A stretch of 35,839 bases of DNA from Holdemanella biformis DSM 3989. Lineage in GTDB: Bacteria; Bacillota_I; Bacilli_A; Erysipelotrichales; Erysipelotrichaceae. Below the pieces are notes generated by a model. The model was not told the origin of the DNA, ran no database searches, and saw only the letters and a program-made list of their open reading frames with translations. Position numbers and translations under genes: made by a program. Location of the stretch: NCBI RefSeq assembly GCF_000156655.1, contig NZ_DS996844.1, forward strand, positions 1-35,839, read 5' to 3'. The stretch's first letter is position 1. Every line of letters starts with the position of its first letter. Positions 1-7,466 of the stretch are shown one piece after another.

Positions 1-10
1 GGTATAAAAA

Positions 11-310
11 CTATTTCTCTTCTTCCTTCTTATTTTCTTCAGTTGTTTCTGTTTTTTCTTCAACAACTACCGGTTCTTCTGGCTTTTTAAAGTTCTCACT
101 AAACACACCTAAAGCATAGAAAAGCACACTAAAGCATAGTGATTGATAACATGTTGTGATCATATACATAACTAAATTCAATACATCAATATTTGTACTG
201 TAATATGAAATAAACGTATTATAGGCTTGGATTGCCGCATAACATGTATAAGCTAATGATAGAACGGCAAATACATTTAATAGAATCGTTAATGATTTTG
301 TTTTTTTCAT
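11..310 (-). CDS. Small two-TM membrane protein, acidic tail
   Basis: A 99-residue protein of unknown function. Two hydrophobic segments are visible (about residues 8-28 and 44-68), the second rich in Tyr, Cys and Met. They are followed by a highly charged C-terminal tail of about 25 residues made mostly of Glu, Lys, Thr and Val, which probably lies in the cytoplasm. The start is supported by an AAAGGGGGAT ribosome binding site just upstream. It lies downstream of the NdpA-like gene on the same strand, with an 80-base gap that holds a TATAAT box (359-364), so it probably has its own promoter. I recognise no family; the gene is credible because of its RBS, length and membrane profile. Confidence 0.7.
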   Translation of the reverse strand: MKKTKSLTILLNVFAVLSLAYTCYAAIQAYNTFISYYSTNIDVLNLVMYMITTCYQSLCFSVLFYALGVFSENFKKPEEPVVVEEKTETTEENKKEEEK

Positions 311-358
311 CTAAAATCCCCCTTTAAATAATGATATAATTAAACCACTATTTTTAGA

Positions 359-364
359 ATTATA
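359..364 (-). promoter_or_regulatory. Putative -10 box for the small membrane protein
   Basis: A perfect TATAAT on the minus strand in the gap upstream of the 99-residue protein. No good -35 box is seen at 16-18 bases, so this is only a candidate. Confidence 0.35.
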
Positions 365-389
365 CAAACTTAAATTCTTTCAGTTTATT

Positions 390-1406
390 TTAAGCAAACG
401 CATCATATGTATCATCATCTTCACATACAATTTGAATGACACGCTTTCCATCCACGACAGTCGATACAATCTTATCTGGATATTCTAATGCATCTGAACG
501 AATTGTTAATTCAATACCTTGTGATAGTTGAAATTTCTTTGTACGCTTATTATTTAAGCTTTCAGGAACCACCTTAAATTCCGTATCAAAATTTTTACGT
601 TCAGGAAGTGCTAATAAGCAATCTTTAATAACATCTTTCTCGATTTCTTCTTCACTAAAAGAATACGAATCAATCAATTGATCAATACATTGATTGTAAT
701 TTAATTGCTGCGGCGTATTCATCACATTCTGTAATTCACTTGATAACTTCACATAGTCTTTTTTAGAAACTGGCTCTACCGCACTTTTCAATTCATTATC
801 CACAGCCTTAAATGCTGAATACGTATTTTTGGCATCATCCCTAGCTTCATCCAATTCTAAAAAAGAAACCGTCCAATATTTAGCCATTGTATCCGAATAT
901 ACTTTAATATCCTTGAATACGATATGTGAATTGATTTCATACATCGAAAAAACAGCGTATTTCCATAATGATTTCTTATCCCCTGAAAAGCCATACTTCT
1001 TTGATAAATCACTTCCATCATACCACTTGGAATGTTCTACTTTGGCAACCACATATAAAAGTTCATCACTACTATTTTGTATTAAAACCTGAATCAAACT
1101 TCCCTTTTTCACACTCGAACCCATATGATAGATTTTTGCCTGTGCTAGACGCTCACTTGTCAAAAGCTTATCCGCAATACTATCTGTAAGCACTTCGCAT
1201 TTATCTTGATTTAAAGCCATTTGACGAATACAAGAAACCACTTGCGTTTGTTCATCATGAATGGTATACATTTTATTTTTCTCATTTGAATTTGCGTATT
1301 CAATATATTCTTTCACAAAGACTTGAAATTCTTCTGGCATCTCTTTTCTTTGTACCATATCATTATCTAAATCCAATATATGGAAGGATGTATATAAAAT
1401 TGTCAT
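390..1406 (-). CDS. NdpA-like nucleoid-associated protein
   Basis: A 338-residue soluble protein that resembles the 37-kDa nucleoid-associated protein family (YejK/NdpA, PF04245): overall length, an N-terminal alpha/beta half, a mid-protein stretch near residues 178-205 (WTVSFLELDEARDD followed by an AFKAVDNEL-type helix), and a C-terminal beta-rich segment ending in an acidic tail. Members bind DNA in the nucleoid; no enzymatic role is established. The start has an AAAAAGGAG ribosome binding site nine bases upstream. It is divergent from the CobW GTPase gene. The family call is from recalled similarity of pattern, without a profile search; a generic DNA-associated hypothetical protein is the alternative. 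Confidence 0.5.
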   Translation of the reverse strand: MTILYTSFHILDLDNDMVQRKEMPEEFQVFVKEYIEYANSNEKNKMYTIHDEQTQVVSCIRQMALNQDKCEVLTDSIADKLLTSERLAQAKIYHMGSSVKKGSLIQVLIQNSSDELLYVVAKVEHSKWYDGSDLSKKYGFSGDKKSLWKYAVFSMYEINSHIVFKDIKVYSDTMAKYWTVSFLELDEARDDAKNTYSAFKAVDNELKSAVEPVSKKDYVKLSSELQNVMNTPQQLNYNQCIDQLIDSYSFSEEEIEKDVIKDCLLALPERKNFDTEFKVVPESLNNKRTKKFQLSQGIELTIRSDALEYPDKIVSTVVDGKRVIQIVCEDDDTYDAFA

Positions 1407-1434
1407 AAAAAATTTACTCCTTTTTATCGCAAAT

Positions 1435-1440
1435 ATTATA
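1435..1440 (-). promoter_or_regulatory. Putative -10 box for the NdpA-like gene
   Basis: TATAAT on the minus strand, 28 bases before the ATG, in the short gap between divergent genes. A TTTCAA about 18 bases upstream is a weak -35 candidate. The same AT-rich patch (AATATTATAC) may also serve the plus-strand gene. Confidence 0.4.
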
Positions 1441-1464
1441 CAATAAGTAAAGGAGGTTTTGAAA

Positions 1465-2595
1465 ATGAAAAGAAAATCGATACCTATTTTATTACTAACC
1501 GGCTATTTAGGAGCTGGTAAAACTACTTTATTAAATCACATTCTAAAAAATCAAGAAGGATATAAAGTTGCGATTATCGTTAATGATATTGGTGAAATCA
1601 ACGTTGATCAAAAGCTCATTGATAAGAATGCACAAATTCAAAAAGAAGACACAGACGTTGTAGGTCTTACTAACGGATGTATTTGTTGCACACTAAAACT
1701 AGATCTTTTACAGCAACTTTCTGCACTAGCTTCATCCAACAAATTTGATTATATTATTATTGAAGCCAGTGGTATTTGTGAACCTATTCCTATCGCACAA
1801 ACCATCACAGCTGCCAATGAAACACTATATTCTAGAGGATTACCTGAATTATTTCACTTAGATAACATTATTTGTGTTGCCGATGCGGCAAGATTATCGA
1901 ATGAATTCAATTGTGGTAAACACTTATTAGAACCAGTAGAAGATGAAGATTCTTTAGACTCTTTATTGATGCAACAACTTGAATTCTGTAATACTGTAAT
2001 TTTAAACAAAGCAGAAACCGTTAATGAAGATGAGAAAAATGAAATCAAGGCAGTCATTCATAAATTATGCAAAGATGCTGGAATTATTGAGTCTAGCTTT
2101 GGCCAAGTTAATTTAGAAGAGCTTTTAAACACACATAACTTTGATTATGAAAAAGCTCAAAATAACATTGGCTGGCTTCATGAAATTGAAGAACACGAAC
2201 ACCACCATGATCATGAACATGTTGGTGAAGCCTTAGAATATGGTATTTCTACTTTTGTATGGCAAACAAGAAAGCCATTGGATTTAAAAAAATTCACAAA
2301 TCTATTAAACAACTATCCAAACGTCATTCGTACTAAAGGTTATGTATGGTTTGATAATCAGCCAGACTCTGCCTACTTATTTGAACAAGCCGGTAAATTA
2401 AATTCCCTTACAGAAGATTCATTATGGATCGCATCAGCACCAAAACAAGATCAAATAGATTTATTAAAGGCCAATCCTCAACTAGCCAAAAACTGGGATA
2501 AAGAATATGGAGATCGAATCAATCAATTGGTCTTTATTGGAAAGAATATGGATGAAGAACAAATAAAAAGACAGTTCAATGACTGTCTTGCATAG
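1465..2595 (+). CDS. CobW/COG0523 G3E-family GTPase metallochaperone
   Basis: A 376-residue GTPase of the CobW/YjiA/ZNG1 group, which deliver metal (often zinc, sometimes cobalt) to client enzymes. Visible motifs: Walker A GYLGAGKT (residues 13-20), the family metal motif GCICC with Cys72, Cys74 and Cys75, a nucleotide-specificity NKAE motif near 176, a histidine/glutamate-rich loop (EEHEHHHDHEH) near 230, and a CobW C-terminal domain over the last 125 residues. The ATG at 1465 sits eight bases after AGGAGG; a TTG six bases earlier would be too close to it. No cobalamin genes are nearby, so a zinc or other metal chaperone role is more likely than cobalamin synthesis. The client is not evident from context. 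Confidence 0.93.
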   Translation: MKRKSIPILLLTGYLGAGKTTLLNHILKNQEGYKVAIIVNDIGEINVDQKLIDKNAQIQKEDTDVVGLTNGCICCTLKLDLLQQLSALASSNKFDYIIIEASGICEPIPIAQTITAANETLYSRGLPELFHLDNIICVADAARLSNEFNCGKHLLEPVEDEDSLDSLLMQQLEFCNTVILNKAETVNEDEKNEIKAVIHKLCKDAGIIESSFGQVNLEELLNTHNFDYEKAQNNIGWLHEIEEHEHHHDHEHVGEALEYGISTFVWQTRKPLDLKKFTNLLNNYPNVIRTKGYVWFDNQPDSAYLFEQAGKLNSLTEDSLWIASAPKQDQIDLLKANPQLAKNWDKEYGDRINQLVFIGKNMDEEQIKRQFNDCLA

Positions 2596-2619
2596 GAGAA
2601 GAAATTCTCCTATTTTTTT
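2594..2619 (+). terminator. Rho-independent terminator after the GTPase gene
   Basis: AGGAGAA-GAAA-TTCTCCT hairpin (7-bp stem) that overlaps the TAG stop and is followed by TATTTTTTT. It also lies over the stop codon of the convergent TatD gene. Confidence 0.85.
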
Positions 2620-3293
2620 ATTAATTTTGAAAAGTTATGATCCAAAATACTTTCAACCTCAGAATACGATTGATTCTTTAACGAAGCCACCATCGTAATT
2701 TCATTTTTCAAAGCAGCCATATAATCGTCACTATCAATAGCCCATTTCACAGCTTCAATACCATCGGATTCCATAAGTAATTTATCCATAGATATTTGTT
2801 TTACTAAATGCGTTACTTCCTCTTCTTTTCCGATTGAAGGACCAATCGTGAAATAAGATACCACCTCATCATACTCTTTGACATAATCCATACATCCATA
2901 CCAATGTACAACATATGTATTTGGATATTTACGAATCAATTCAAGTATCGTTTTTTCCTGACCCTTTGTATGAAGAATAACGGGTTTATTTAATGCTTGT
3001 GCAAGCTGAAGTTGTTTTTCAAATACTTCTTTTTGAATTTTTAAATCTACATCACACCATACACTATCCATGCCAATTTCCCCTATAATGGGTGCCTTTT
3101 TTAACAAAGGAAGCATAGATTCAAAAGTATCTAAACTTGCATTCCAAGGATGTACACCACAAGAATAGAACAACTGCTTTTGTTGGACAAGTTCAAATTC
3201 TTTTTCATTTGCGACGTTACAAATCCCAGAAATATCATATTCATTCTGTAGCGCATTTATTTCTTTTGAATAATGATAATGTGCATCATGCAT
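2610..3293 (-). CDS. TatD-family metal-dependent hydrolase
   Basis: A 227-residue TIM-barrel hydrolase of the TatD group in the amidohydrolase superfamily. All metal-ligand motifs are visible in order: HYH near the N-terminus, GVHPW, GEIGMD, a His in VILHTKG, a His in VVHWYG, and an Asp in MESDG. It is shorter than typical TatD (about 255-265). I prefer the ATG at 3293, which has AAGG at normal spacing; a GTG at 3302 overlaps that site. It overlaps the end of the ABC ATPase gene by 8 bases, so it is translated with the TPP-riboswitch operon. TatD proteins are usually described as DNases, but this context suggests a small-molecule role in thiamine-precursor salvage (inference). The barrel class is certain; the substrate is not known. 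Confidence 0.85.
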   Translation of the reverse strand: MHDAHYHYSKEINALQNEYDISGICNVANEKEFELVQQKQLFYSCGVHPWNASLDTFESMLPLLKKAPIIGEIGMDSVWCDVDLKIQKEVFEKQLQLAQALNKPVILHTKGQEKTILELIRKYPNTYVVHWYGCMDYVKEYDEVVSYFTIGPSIGKEEEVTHLVKQISMDKLLMESDGIEAVKWAIDSDDYMAALKNEITMVASLKNQSYSEVESILDHNFSKLIKK

Positions 3294-4020
3294 GATTTTC
3301 ACCTTTTAATAATTCATAGACCTGTTTTTTCAAAACACTCTGAGAAAATAACCAATCTCTTGATTTCTTTTCTTTCGATAAATCAATTTCCTGCAAAATA
3401 CGACTTGGCTTATTCGATAAAATCAAAATACGATCCGATAGATATAAAGCTTCATCAATATCATGTGTAACTAATAAAGTCGTACGATTATAATTCTTTC
3501 TTAATTGTAACAACCAATCTTGCATATCATTACGCGTGATGACATCCAAAGCTCCAAATGGTTCATCTAATAAAAGAATATCCGCTTTACATAAAGAAGT
3601 CCTTAAGAAGGCTGCCCTTTGGCGCATTCCTCCTGAAAGACTAGAAGGATATGCATTTTCATATCCAGAAAGGCCAAATGTTTCAAATTCTTTTAAAGCT
3701 CTTTGTTTCATAGATTTATCATGATTGATTTCACCATATAAACATACATTATCTAAAATGGTTCTCCATTCCAGCAACAAATCATTTTGTGGCATATACG
3801 CAAAATGAGAGCTGACACCTTTAATACGTTCATCATCCACAAAAAGCTGTCCTGAATAATCTTCAATTAATCCGGCTAATATATTTAAAATAGTAGATTT
3901 TCCACAACCACTCGGACCTAGAATGGAAACAAATTCTCCTTCTTGAATAGAAAAAGAAATATCGTGCAATATTTCTTTTCCAGAAAATTCAAGATTTAGT
4001 TTTTCAACCTGTAGCTTCAT
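3286..4020 (-). CDS. thiZ: ABC transporter ATPase, ThiZ-type
   Basis: A 244-residue ATPase that would power import of a thiamine precursor. Motifs: Walker A GPSGCGKST (35-43), Q-loop MPQND (76-80), signature LSGGMRQR (128-135), Walker B ILLLDEP (148-154) and the H-loop VTHD. It belongs to the nitrate/sulfonate/taurine-type subfamily that pairs with NMT1-like binding proteins. Its ATG overlaps the binding-protein stop by one base (TAATG), so the two are translationally coupled. The thiZ assignment comes from the TPP riboswitch at the head of the operon plus the NMT1-type binding protein; from the ATPase alone one could only say ABC importer. Confidence 0.85.
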   Translation of the reverse strand: MKLQVEKLNLEFSGKEILHDISFSIQEGEFVSILGPSGCGKSTILNILAGLIEDYSGQLFVDDERIKGVSSHFAYMPQNDLLLEWRTILDNVCLYGEINHDKSMKQRALKEFETFGLSGYENAYPSSLSGGMRQRAAFLRTSLCKADILLLDEPFGALDVITRNDMQDWLLQLRKNYNRTTLLVTHDIDEALYLSDRILILSNKPSRILQEIDLSKEKKSRDWLFSQSVLKKQVYELLKGENHA

Positions 4021-5018
4021 TATTTTACAAACTCATTTGTATATTGGTCTTTCGCATCGATCTTGTGATCAATCAATCCTGTTTCATACATAAAATCTGT
4101 ATAATTATCCCATACAGAATCTTTCATAACACCCCATGAATCTGCATCTTTTGCATATTGGCTACTTAAGTATTTTTGGCTTTCCTTAAGGAATTTCAAA
4201 TCTGTATCTGTCAGAGCATCATCATGTAAAATTTCAGCTGCTTTACTTGGATGATCAATCGCATATTCATATCCTTTTTTAGTAGCTTCCATAAATTTTT
4301 GAATTGTATCCGAATTCTTTTTAATCATTTTATTGTTTGTGATAATTACTGGAGTATAGTAATCCAAACGGCTATCTAAATCAGCTAGAGGCATATAGTT
4401 TAAATCATATCCATCTTGTAACGCTTTAATAATAGCCCAACCATAGAATTCCCATCCTAGGTTCACTTTATTCTTTCCTACTTCATCACTAAGTCCTGCA
4501 ATACCAGATCCGTCTGATCCTACAATGTTTAATTTACTAAAATCAGCACCCGCTTCATTCATAACCGCTTTAATAACGGCTTCTTCACTTGGTGCTCCCC
4601 ATCCTGCATATGTCTTTCCTTCGAAATCCTTTACAGAATTGATGTTTGCGCTCTTCAAAGAAACAAATCCAGAAGTATTATGTTGAATAATTGTCGCAAT
4701 CGTTTTAATTGGAAGTGGATCTTCACTTGTCAAGGCATATGTAACATCTTCCTGATAAGAAACACCAAAATCAGCTTTTCCGGCTGCAACCATAGAAGTT
4801 GTCGCATTATCACCTGGTTCAATAATATCTACATCTAAACCAGCTTCTTTATAATACCCCTTGTTTTTTGCCACATAAAAACCAGTGTGGTTTGTGTTTG
4901 GTGTATAATCCAACATCAGTGTAACCTTAGTCAATTTGTCATCTGAATTTGATGTTTGAGCACAACCAACTAAGCTTAACGCTACAGCAGCTGCACACAT
5001 TGCTTTTAAAATTTTCAT
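4020..5018 (-). CDS. thiY: ABC substrate-binding lipoprotein, NMT1/ThiY-type
   Basis: A 332-residue extracellular binding protein of the NMT1/THI5-like family, predicted to bind a pyrimidine thiamine precursor (HMP or its formylamino derivative). It begins with a lipoprotein signal peptide whose lipobox LVGC places the lipidated Cys at residue 19. The mature part starts with the family pattern LDYTPNTNHTGFYVAKNKGYY, followed by GADFG-like and PSEEAVI-like elements. The start at 5018 is fixed by AAGGAGAAAG upstream and by the signal peptide; a longer frame back to 5117 only reads through the permease gene. It overlaps the permease stop as ATGA. Ligand identity rests on the riboswitch and family, not on visible binding residues. 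Confidence 0.88.
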   Translation of the reverse strand: MKILKAMCAAAVALSLVGCAQTSNSDDKLTKVTLMLDYTPNTNHTGFYVAKNKGYYKEAGLDVDIIEPGDNATTSMVAAGKADFGVSYQEDVTYALTSEDPLPIKTIATIIQHNTSGFVSLKSANINSVKDFEGKTYAGWGAPSEEAVIKAVMNEAGADFSKLNIVGSDGSGIAGLSDEVGKNKVNLGWEFYGWAIIKALQDGYDLNYMPLADLDSRLDYYTPVIITNNKMIKKNSDTIQKFMEATKKGYEYAIDHPSKAAEILHDDALTDTDLKFLKESQKYLSSQYAKDADSWGVMKDSVWDNYTDFMYETGLIDHKIDAKDQYTNEFVK

Positions 5019-5776
5019 TTTCTTTCTCCTTTTCGTAAATGTGGAAACAATATCTTTTCCAATAAAGACACCCCTAAATTCAATAGGATGCTCCAAAATA
5101 TAATCATCAATACACACGCAAAAACTTTATCTAACATATACCCATTTTTTACACGAAGCATATAATAGCCAAGTCCTGCTCTACTTGAAAGCCATTCACC
5201 TACGATAGCTCCGCCAACACAATAAGTAGCCGCTACTTTTAATCCTGAAAATAAGCCAATGGCACCAGAAGGAATCTTAACAATTTTATAGATTTGAAAT
5301 AGATTGGCACCGAAACTTTTTAATAAATTGATTTCTTTTTCACTCACTTGCGACAACGCATCCGTAAAGGATATCGCAATCGGAAAAAAGCACATAAATA
5401 TAACAATCAACACTTTGGGCAACAAATCAAACCCAAACCAAATTGAAAACAAAGGTCCTAAAACCATAATAGGAACGGTTTGTGTCACAATCAAATATGG
5501 ATAAATACTTGTCTTAAATGTTTTGGATAAATCCATGCCAATGGAAATCACAATCGCAAAGAAAGTACTAATCAATAGACCTAAAACAGATTCTTCCAAT
5601 GTAACAAGCGAATGTTGCATCAAAATATCCATATTCTCAATAAGTGCACTGATAATTTTTGATGGACTAGGCAAAATATAAAGTGAAATATCAAATGCAC
5701 GAACATATAATTCCCATCCACCAATCACTAGAATAAACACAAGCAACGGCATGACAATTCTACGATTTTTCTTCAT
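5015..5776 (-). CDS. thiX: ABC transporter permease, ThiX-type
   Basis: A 253-residue inner-membrane permease of the binding-protein-dependent transport family with about six hydrophobic segments. A cytoplasmic EAA-like loop (LLKSFGANLFQIYKIVKIPSG, read around residue 150) would contact the ATPase. It is the first gene after the TPP riboswitch and terminator, with a strong AAAGGAGG ribosome binding site at about 5782-5789. The next gene overlaps its TGA by four bases. Together with the binding protein and ATPase it forms a complete importer. The TGA stop here, inside a tight overlap, also shows that TGA is not a sense codon in this organism. Confidence 0.87.
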   Translation of the reverse strand: MKKNRRIVMPLLVFILVIGGWELYVRAFDISLYILPSPSKIISALIENMDILMQHSLVTLEESVLGLLISTFFAIVISIGMDLSKTFKTSIYPYLIVTQTVPIMVLGPLFSIWFGFDLLPKVLIVIFMCFFPIAISFTDALSQVSEKEINLLKSFGANLFQIYKIVKIPSGAIGLFSGLKVAATYCVGGAIVGEWLSSRAGLGYYMLRVKNGYMLDKVFACVLMIIFWSILLNLGVSLLEKILFPHLRKGERK

Positions 5777-5795
5777 GATTGCCTCCTTTCCAAAA

Positions 5796-5820
5796 TAAAA
5801 AAGGCACCCTAGAGTGCCAC
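5796..5820 (-). terminator. Riboswitch-controlled intrinsic terminator
   Basis: On the minus strand GGCACT-CTAG-GGTGCC (six pairs, one G-U) followed by TTTTTTATTTTG. It lies between the TPP aptamer and the first transporter gene, so it is the expression platform: thiamine pyrophosphate should favour termination. Confidence 0.88.
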
Positions 5821-5831
5821 TATCAATCGAT

Positions 5832-5901
5832 ATGACTCCCTACGCTAGAATTAACCAGATCAGGTAATAAGGGTTTTTCTCAGCAATTGCACCCCTGTCA
5901 T
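5832..5901 (-). promoter_or_regulatory. TPP riboswitch (thi box)
   Basis: The minus-strand sequence carries the conserved thi-box blocks in order: CAGGGGTGC, GCTGAGA, ACCCTT, ACCTGATCTGG and GCGTAGGGA. The ends ATGAC and GTCAT close helix P1. It binds thiamine pyrophosphate and, with the terminator just downstream, should repress the importer operon when TPP is plentiful. This is the main evidence that the ABC transporter and TatD gene belong to thiamine metabolism. Confidence 0.97.
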
Positions 5902-5923
5902 GTATGTTTTTACTTGCCTAAAG

Positions 5924-5932
5924 ATTATACCA
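5924..5932 (-). promoter_or_regulatory. Extended -10 promoter for the TPP operon
   Basis: TGGTATAAT on the minus strand, an extended -10 element (TGN-TATAAT) about 23 bases before the riboswitch begins. No clear -35 box, as is usual for extended -10 promoters. Confidence 0.6.
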
Positions 5933-5937
5933 CAATC

Positions 5938-6152
5938 TTAGACTAATTTATATTTCTTGCATATATCATCTACAATTTCATCTAAACTTTTACCATCCAT
6001 TGAAATCGAATCCATTTTTGATGCATACAAAGCATGGAAATAATCAAAATCCGCCTGTATTTCTCACATATAATATGCCTTATGCTTATTTAAATACGAT
6101 TGAGGAATGTGCAAAAGATTATCAAACTCCAATCGCTTAAAAATATTTTCAT
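5938..6152 (-). pseudogene. Decayed small gene, unrecognised
   Basis: The 200-base gap downstream of the RQC-minor-1 gene holds a broken reading frame. An ATG at 6152 with a GAGG ribosome binding site starts a frame that stops early. If one T is restored in the T5 run near 6142-6146 the frame continues as KRLEFDNLLHIPQSYLNKHK, meets one in-frame TGA near 6066, then runs on as EIQADFDYFHALYASKMDS and SLDEIVDDICKKYKL to a TAA at 5940. The sum would be about 71 codons. The C-terminal part looks like the end of a P-loop nucleotide kinase-like protein, but I cannot assign it. Two lesions argue for true decay rather than one sequencing error. Confidence 0.5.
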
Positions 6153-6160
6153 TTTAACCT

Positions 6161-6742
6161 CTACATATCCTTTCCGGCTATCTTATTTTCAACCTCTATA
6201 ATTCTTGCCGCAACTTTTTTCACTTCCAACATTTTCCATGCTTCTAAGTAAGGCAGAAATTTTTTTGTTCCATCTTTCTCTATTTTATCAAGCACACGCA
6301 TGACAACTTGTCTATTCACTTCTTTCATTTCAAAAATGACACGAGCCTTTTTTTCTTCTACATCTAAACAGATTCTCTGATAAAGTTCTTGGGCAAATGT
6401 TTCTTTTTCGATTTGCCATCCTTTTTCTGAAAATACCAATAAAGGAAGACGATAATCATATTCAATTCTAAGATAATCTTTCTTAATCATCCAATCAATG
6501 CATTTTGCGATATCATCCAACTTCATATCCTGATAGTATCCATAAGCAGGACATTCATTTAGTTTATGTTCAAATATCTTTTTATCCTTTGAACCCTTTA
6601 ATATTTTAGCCAACATACTTCTTCCGCCAGTTGAAATCAATTCATCTGCCCCTCTTAAAATCATCCGTATATCTTCTTGTGGCAAATCTTTAATTTCACC
6701 TGCATCAAGAACAACTGGCACTCTACGTACTTTTTTACTCAT
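6161..6742 (-). CDS. RQC-minor-1 family DNA-binding protein
   Basis: A 193-residue protein that resembles the stand-alone RQC winged-helix proteins named RQC-minor-1, related to the DNA-binding RecQ C-terminal domain. Supporting pattern: GADELISTGGRSMLAKILKG near 31-50, then a CPAYGYYQD segment and a WMIKKDYLRIEYDYRLPLL beta wing near 88-106, as in RecQ RQC domains. The last 80 residues are a charged helical region. It has no helicase motor, so it may act as a DNA-end or structure-binding accessory factor (inference). The start has AGAGGT upstream. It follows TraX by 13 bases and is probably in the same transcript. Confidence 0.65.
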   Translation of the reverse strand: MSKKVRRVPVVLDAGEIKDLPQEDIRMILRGADELISTGGRSMLAKILKGSKDKKIFEHKLNECPAYGYYQDMKLDDIAKCIDWMIKKDYLRIEYDYRLPLLVFSEKGWQIEKETFAQELYQRICLDVEEKKARVIFEMKEVNRQVVMRVLDKIEKDGTKKFLPYLEAWKMLEVKKVAARIIEVENKIAGKDM

Positions 6743-6755
6743 CTGTTCTTTACCT

Positions 6756-7466
6756 CTACATCATTACACGAATCAATCCACACAAAACTAAATGTCCCAC
6801 ATAGAACCAATAGAAGAACCATTTCATAAAAGTACTCTTTCCTCTTGTTCCATCATATAAAGACATAATTGGATATACTAAAACAATCCCAAACTGTAAT
6901 AAACCATAAACTACATCTATGCATAGACAATAAACAAAAACATACATAGAAATATACAAAGCCATACCTAATACTTGTTTTTTTAAATTACCTTGATTTT
7001 TGTAAATATGGTTTGTACAAAGAACTGGAAAACATGACCAGTCACTTGGAAATGCCAATAAACAAAGAATCAGAATACAACCTATTTTCTTTACATCTTT
7101 CCATTCTTGATCTTCTACCCACAAACCAATCACCGACAAGAATAATGGCCATATAATACTTGTCTGATTTAATAAAGAATCTTTTAAAGGAATCAAAGAA
7201 ATGCCAAAACAGAAGTTATACGCAAAGTGAGCAATGATTGAAAAAATCAATAATCTTTCTAAATATTTCTTTAAACTATGCGTATGTGTATAGCCTTCCA
7301 CCACCATAAACCACATGATAGGTGCTGCCACTCGTCCAATTAAATGAATCAATAAAAGCCACCAATACTTTTCATAATTCGGATAAAATGTAGTTGCGAA
7401 ATGATCCATAAACATCGCAATAATCGCAATCATCTTGATTTGATTTCCATTTAACTTTTTTGTCAT
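6756..7466 (-). CDS. TraX family membrane protein
   Basis: A 236-residue polytopic membrane protein of the TraX family (PF05857). The N-terminus has the family pattern LNGNQIKMIAIIAMFMDH, then HLIGRVAAPIMWFMVVEGY and a KYLERLLIFSIIAH segment; about eight membrane helices follow. The F-plasmid founder acetylates pilin, and chromosomal homologues in Firmicutes are widespread with unknown substrates; acyl transfer is a family-based guess. Its ATG overlaps the stop of the upstream membrane protein by four bases, so translation is coupled. No conjugation genes are nearby, so a conjugative role is unlikely here. Confidence 0.88.
   Translation of the reverse strand: MTKKLNGNQIKMIAIIAMFMDHFATTFYPNYEKYWWLLLIHLIGRVAAPIMWFMVVEGYTHTHSLKKYLERLLIFSIIAHFAYNFCFGISLIPLKDSLLNQTSIIWPLFLSVIGLWVEDQEWKDVKKIGCILILCLLAFPSDWSCFPVLCTNHIYKNQGNLKKQVLGMALYISMYVFVYCLCIDVVYGLLQFGIVLVYPIMSLYDGTRGKSTFMKWFFYWFYVGHLVLCGLIRVMM

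Noticed and set aside
5019-5117. A longer start for the ThiY-type binding protein
   Set aside because: The added 33 residues are antiparallel to nothing useful, overlap the permease frame and displace the lipoprotein signal peptide.
6060-6070. TGA read as tryptophan
   Set aside because: TGA ends several intact genes in tight overlaps or in terminators (permease, OYE-type enzyme, decarboxylase), so it is a stop codon here.
6756-7466. Conjugative element indicated by TraX
   Set aside because: No relaxase, coupling protein, type IV secretion or integrase genes are nearby; chromosomal TraX homologues are common in Firmicutes.
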